Shown one piece after another: positions 60,503 to 64,000 of a stretch of DNA of 64,000 bases. A program made the translations under genes and the position numbers. Every line of letters begins with the position of its first letter. Position 1 is the stretch's first letter. Source of the DNA: Xanthomonas floridensis (GTDB lineage: Bacteria > Pseudomonadota > Gammaproteobacteria > Xanthomonadales > Xanthomonadaceae); NCBI RefSeq assembly GCF_001642575.1, contig NZ_LXNG01000008.1:62001-126000 (forward strand), in the 5' to 3' direction. Under the pieces are notes generated by a model. The model saw only the letters and a program-made list of their open reading frames with translations, ran no database searches and had not been told where the DNA came from.

Positions 60503-60600
60503 CGGGAATGGAGAATCGGGAGTAGGGAATCGTAGAAGCAAAAGCAGGCTCGCTCTTGCGATTCACGATTCCCGATTCCCGATTCCCGATTCCCGATTCT
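60503..60600. repeat. GATTCCC element with inverted arms between convergent genes
   Basis: GGGAATC-type units (60503-60532) face about five GATTCCC units (60560-60600) across 27 bp. The right arm touches the ctaE stop codon at 60600-60602. The arms can pair into a long hairpin suitable for bidirectional termination. Confidence 0.8.
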
Positions 60601-61475
60601 CAAAGTACATACACGAACAGGAACAGCGCCAGCCACACCACGTCGACGAAGTGCCAGTACCACGCGGCCGCTTCGAAGGCGAAGTGGTTGTCGCGGGTGA
60701 AATGGCCCTTGGCCGCGCGTAGCCACATCACCGCCAGCATGATCGTGCCCAGCAGCACGTGCATGCCATGGAAACCGGTGAGCATGAAAAAGGTGGAGCC
60801 GTAGATGCCCGAACCCAGGGTGAGATTGAGCTCGGTGTAGGCGTGGATGTACTCCTCCGCCTGCAGGAACAGGAACACGCAGCCCAGCAGCACCGTCAGC
60901 CCCAGCCACAGCAGCAGCGCGCCACGGCGCCCGCCCTTCAGCGCGTGATGGGCAATGGTCAAGGTCACGCCGGAGCTGAGCAGGATCAAGGTATTGATCA
61001 GCGGCAGGCCCCAGGCCGGAATGGTCTGGAATTGGCCGCCGATCGTGCCCGGGCCATTGGTCGGCCAGGCCGCCGAATAGCCATTCCACAGCAACTCGTT
61101 GGTCATCACGCCGTCGCCCTCGCCGCCCAGCCAGGGCAGCGTCAGCACGCGCGTATAAAACAGCGCACCGAAGAAGGCGCCGAAAAACATCACTTCGGAA
61201 AAAATGAACCACACCATTCCCATGCGGAACGAACCGTCCACCTGGCGGTTGTAGTTGCCGGCGTTGGACTCGCGAATGACATCGCCAAACCACATGAACA
61301 AGGTCGCCAGCAACATCGCCATGCCGGCGAAGAACGTCCAGCGCCCCCACGCCGCGTCGTTGAGCCAGCTGGCCACGCCGATCATCATCACGAACATCGC
61401 AATCGAGCCGACGAACGGCCATTTGCTTTGGCTCGGGACGAAATACGCATCGGCGTTGGGACTGTGATCGGCCAT
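60600..61475 (-). CDS. ctaE: Cytochrome c oxidase subunit III
   Basis: 291 residues, seven helices in the COX3 arrangement. Residues such as ESNAGNYNRQVDGSFRMGMVWFIFSEVMFFGAFFGALFY, EEYIHAYTELNLTLGSGIYGSTFFMLTGFHGMHVLLG and the closing WYWHFVDVVWLALFLFVYVL are signature blocks. It is the structural subunit III of the aa3-type oxidase. Confidence 0.97.
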   Translation of the reverse strand: MADHSPNADAYFVPSQSKWPFVGSIAMFVMMIGVASWLNDAAWGRWTFFAGMAMLLATLFMWFGDVIRESNAGNYNRQVDGSFRMGMVWFIFSEVMFFGAFFGALFYTRVLTLPWLGGEGDGVMTNELLWNGYSAAWPTNGPGTIGGQFQTIPAWGLPLINTLILLSSGVTLTIAHHALKGGRRGALLLWLGLTVLLGCVFLFLQAEEYIHAYTELNLTLGSGIYGSTFFMLTGFHGMHVLLGTIMLAVMWLRAAKGHFTRDNHFAFEAAAWYWHFVDVVWLALFLFVYVL

Positions 61476-61511
61476 GGCGTTGCTTCCGTATCGTGGTAAG
61501 GGTGGATGGAT

Positions 61512-62108
61512 TTACGGTGCGGCGCGTGGCGCATCAGAGGCGCCTCCGCTCTGCAATTCAGAGGTCAGCGCGTCGTTGCGGTAGAACGTATAGGACAAGG
61601 TGATGGTGGTGACTTCCGGCGGCAGCGCCGGATCGACGATGAAACGCAACGGCATGTCGCGCGTCTCGCCAGCCTGCAAGGTCTGCGCGGTGAAACAGAA
61701 ACATTCGGTCTTGTTGAAATACCCCGATGCACGCGCCGGCGCGACCGACGGTACCGCGCTGCCAACCACTGCGCGTGCACTGTCGTTGCGCGCGAAGTAC
61801 AGCGCCTCATTGAGCTCGCCAGGCACCACATCCATCGTCATCTGCTCGGGATGGAAGGTCCACGGCAACTTGGAATTGACCCCGGCATCGAACTCCACCC
61901 GCACCGTGCGCTTGCCTGGCACGGCGAGCGTGCCCGCGCCTGCCCGCGCGTTGCCAGGCGCGCGCTCCATGCGAATCCCGAAGACTTTCTCGCAGGCGAT
62001 GCGATACAGCGGCACCAGGGAAAACGTCAACACGAACACACCTAGCACTACGGCAAGCAGCTTGAACAAGCCAGCCGTGGGTGCAGGTGCGGGCGCGCGT
62101 GCATTCAC
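61512..62108 (-). CDS. ctaG: Cytochrome c oxidase assembly protein CtaG/Cox11
   Basis: 198 residues from a GTG at 62108 that overlaps the stop of the 57-residue gene as GTGA. One N-terminal membrane helix ([30 protein letters not shown]), and the copper-binding motif CFCF in [12 protein letters not shown]. It delivers Cu(B) to subunit I. Order ctaD - small gene - ctaG - ctaE matches the usual operon. Confidence 0.96.
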   Translation of the reverse strand: MNARAPAPAPTAGLFKLLAVVLGVFVLTFSLVPLYRIACEKVFGIRMERAPGNARAGAGTLAVPGKRTVRVEFDAGVNSKLPWTFHPEQMTMDVVPGELNEALYFARNDSARAVVGSAVPSVAPARASGYFNKTECFCFTAQTLQAGETRDMPLRFIVDPALPPEVTTITLSYTFYRNDALTSELQSGGASDAPRAAP

Positions 62109-62278
62109 CGCCCGATGACTCCGGACGCGATGAACCCCGCGTAGATCAGCAACGCGATGATGCCGACCGTGATCGCCGTGCGTCGCACCGCGCGACGCTG
62201 CTGCGCCTGCCGCTCGGCCGCAGAAAGCAGACGCGTCACTGCCGGCTCCGAGGCAGACTCAGTGACCGATGTCTTCAT
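62105..62278 (-). CDS. Small single-pass membrane protein in the cta operon, 57 aa
   Basis: [24 protein letters not shown], then a basic stretch ([11 protein letters not shown]) and one membrane helix ([20 protein letters not shown]). Its start overlaps the end of ctaD by 20 bp and its stop overlaps the ctaG start, so it is part of the operon. It occupies the position of small cytochrome oxidase accessory proteins between ctaD and ctaG. Function is unknown; a role in assembly or as a small subunit is plausible. Confidence 0.8.
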   Translation of the reverse strand: MKTSVTESASEPAVTRLLSAAERQAQQRRAVRRTAITVGIIALLIYAGFIASGVIGR

Positions 62279-63863
62279 GCGCAAGATCTCCAGGCTTGAT
62301 CACCGGCGGCACGGTGAAGGTATGCGCAGGCGCCGGTGACGGCACTGTCCATTCCAACCCCTTGGCACCTTCCCACGCACGCGCATCGGCACGGGCGCCG
62401 CTGCGCAACGAGGCGAACAAGATCGCCGCCATCAGGAACGGGGTGGCGAACATGCCGAAGGCACCGATCGAGCTGACCAGATTCCAGTCGGCAAATACCA
62501 CGTTGTAATCGGGGATGCGCCGCGGCATGCCAGCCAGGCCGAGAAAATGCTGCGGGAAGAACAACAGGTTGACGAAGATCATCGTCCACCAGAAGTGGAA
62601 CTTGGCCCAGGCCTCGTTGTACATGCGCCCGGTCCACTTCGGCCACCAGTAGTACACCGCCGCAATCAGCGCGAACACCGCGCCGGTGACCAGCACGTAA
62701 TGGAAATGCGCCACCACGAAGTAGGTGTCGTGATACTGGAAGTCGGCCGGCACGATCGCCAGCATCAGGCCCGAGAACCCACCGATACTGAAGAGAATGA
62801 CAAAGGCCACCGCCCACAACATCGGTGATTCGAAGGTCAGCGAGCCCTTCCACATCGTGCTGACCCAGTTGAACACCTTCACCCCGGTCGGGATGGAGAT
62901 CAGCATGGTGGCAAACATGAAGTAGATTTCGCCCCCCAGCGGCATGCCCACGGTAAACATGTGGTGCGCCCACACGATGAAGCTCAGGAACGCGATCGCC
63001 GCGATCGCGTACACCATCGCCTGGTACCCGAACAGCGGTTTGCGGCTGAAGGTCGGGATGATCTCGCTGACCACGCCGAACGCCGGCAGGATCATGATGT
63101 AGACCTCCGGGTGCCCGAAGAACCAGAAGATGTGCTGGTACATCACCGGGTCGCCGCCGCCGGCCGCGTTGAAGAAGCTGGTGCCGAAGAACTTGTCGGT
63201 CAGCAGCATGGTCACCGCGCCGGCCAGCACCGGCATCACTGCAATCAACAAAAACGCGGTGATCAGCCACGCCCAGCAGAAGATCGGCATCTTCAGCAGA
63301 TCGATGCCGGGCGCACGCATGTTGAGCACGGTGGCGATGATGTTGATCGCGCCCATGATCGAGCTGACGCCGGCCACGTGGATTGCGAACACGCTGAAGG
63401 CCACGTTGTAGCCGCCTTGCAGCGACAACGGCGGATACAGCGTCCAGCCACCGGCGGGCGCGCCGCCGGGCAGAAACAATGTCAGCAACAGCAAGGTGAA
63501 GGCCACCGGCAGCAGCCAGAACGACCAGTTGTTCATGCGCGGCAACGCCATGTCCGGCGCACCGATCTGCAGCGGAATCATCCAGTTGGCCAGGCCCACG
63601 AAGGCCGGCATCACGCCACCGAAGATCATCACCAGCGCATGCACGGTGGTCATCTGGTTGAAGAATTCGGGTTTGACGAACTGCAGGCCTGGCTGCATGA
63701 GTTCGGCGCGGATCACCACGCTCATCGCCGCGCCGATGATGAACATCACGAAGGAGAACAGCAGATACAGCGTGCCGATGTCCTTGTGATTGGTCGAAAA
63801 GAACCAGCGCTCGACGAAACCGGGCTGGTGGTGTCCGTGGTGATCGACTGCGGTATGCGCCAT
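62259..63863 (-). CDS. ctaD: Cytochrome c oxidase subunit I
   Basis: 534 residues with twelve helices of the heme-copper oxidase core. Motifs: TVHALVMIFGGVMPAFVGLANW (heme a His), FGHPEVYIMILPAFGV (Cu(B) His and the Tyr cross-link), VWAHHMFTVGM (paired Cu(B) His), and YYFVVAHFHYVLVTGAVFA (heme a3 and heme a His). It is the catalytic subunit that reduces oxygen and pumps protons. Transcribed after ctaC and before the small gene, ctaG and ctaE. Confidence 0.98.
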   Translation of the reverse strand: MAHTAVDHHGHHQPGFVERWFFSTNHKDIGTLYLLFSFVMFIIGAAMSVVIRAELMQPGLQFVKPEFFNQMTTVHALVMIFGGVMPAFVGLANWMIPLQIGAPDMALPRMNNWSFWLLPVAFTLLLLTLFLPGGAPAGGWTLYPPLSLQGGYNVAFSVFAIHVAGVSSIMGAINIIATVLNMRAPGIDLLKMPIFCWAWLITAFLLIAVMPVLAGAVTMLLTDKFFGTSFFNAAGGGDPVMYQHIFWFFGHPEVYIMILPAFGVVSEIIPTFSRKPLFGYQAMVYAIAAIAFLSFIVWAHHMFTVGMPLGGEIYFMFATMLISIPTGVKVFNWVSTMWKGSLTFESPMLWAVAFVILFSIGGFSGLMLAIVPADFQYHDTYFVVAHFHYVLVTGAVFALIAAVYYWWPKWTGRMYNEAWAKFHFWWTMIFVNLLFFPQHFLGLAGMPRRIPDYNVVFADWNLVSSIGAFGMFATPFLMAAILFASLRSGARADARAWEGAKGLEWTVPSPAPAHTFTVPPVIKPGDLAHEDIGH

Positions 63864-63902
63864 GACGGAACGACCTCTGCGAAGCGGTGCGATTGCGTGC
63901 GG

Positions 63903-64000
63903 TTAAAGAGCGGCGGTCGGTGCGGCAGCCGGCGTCGCGGGTGCGGTTTCAGGCGCTGCATCGCCAGCCGGCGCCGGCGTTGCAGGAACGGGCGCCGCGG
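63903..64000 (-). CDS. ctaC: Cytochrome c oxidase subunit II, C-terminal tail (partial)
   Basis: The last 31 codons are visible before the TAA at 63903-63905 and the frame continues past the window edge. They encode an Ala/Pro-rich tail (PVPATPAPAGDAAPETAPATPAAAP). The identification as subunit II rests on position: it lies immediately upstream of ctaD on the same strand, where ctaC always stands in this operon. The tail itself is not diagnostic. Confidence 0.7.
   Translation of the reverse strand, partial: AAPVPATPAPAGDAAPETAPATPAAAPTAAL

Overview
The window is high-GC chromosomal DNA, almost certainly from a Xanthomonas species. The evidence is the protein content (aceK beside a monomeric isocitrate dehydrogenase, the rpsU-yqeY-dnaG block, a heme-copper oxidase operon), a type IV secretion effector with the Xanthomonas VirD4-interacting C-terminal domain, GATTCCC heptad repeats between genes, and relic repeats resembling the type I-C CRISPR family of this genus. 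The species cannot be fixed from the sequence alone.

Layout. 1-8.3 kb: a TonB-like protein cut by the window edge, aceK translationally coupled to a LysR regulator, a small divergent gene, monomeric icd, and a SWIM zinc-finger protein. 8.3-9.2 kb: a decayed type I-C CRISPR-Cas relic, consisting of a frameshifted, truncated cas3 start followed by five degenerate repeats at about 66 bp spacing. 9.2-12.6 kb: a lipoprotein, a LysM protein, queF and an M20 amidohydrolase. 13-21 kb: a tripartite RND efflux operon with one adaptor and two permeases. 21-28 kb: a VOC protein with a doubtful start codon, a dead DUF3592-like gene, HglS, and several secreted, EF-hand and membrane proteins.

28-40 kb is rich in peptidoglycan-active genes. 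It holds a VanX-like dipeptidase, a 657-residue XVIPCD effector carrying a transglycosylase-like, a cysteine-peptidase-like and a peptidoglycan-binding domain, two tandem paralogous immunity candidates (one an intact lipoprotein, one without its signal sequence), an AmiD-like amidase lipoprotein, an NlpC/P60 peptidase, an L-Ala-D/L-Glu epimerase, a YkuD-like protein and an amino-acid permease. The last four are tightly packed on one strand and look like a murein-peptide recycling unit.

40-45.5 kb: small stress and membrane proteins, a PQQ-type sugar dehydrogenase, and a GH3 beta-glucosidase with a LacI-type operator next to its start. 45.7-52.4 kb: folB, tsaD, then divergent rpsU, yqeY, a YihY protein, dnaG and an overlapping phosphatase gene. 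52.5-57 kb: a bile-acid:sodium symporter family protein and a tandem pair of thioredoxin-fold proteins whose second copy is decaying. 56.8-64 kb: the aa3-type cytochrome c oxidase block (ctaC, ctaD, a 57-residue protein, ctaG, ctaE, SURF1, an accessory thioredoxin-like protein, ctaA, cyoE) with one small DUF2909-like gene on the opposite strand.

The most notable items are the multidomain effector with its duplicated immunity candidates, the CRISPR-Cas relic, and the GATTCCC repeats that repeatedly sit on gene stop codons and supply the last codons of tsaD.
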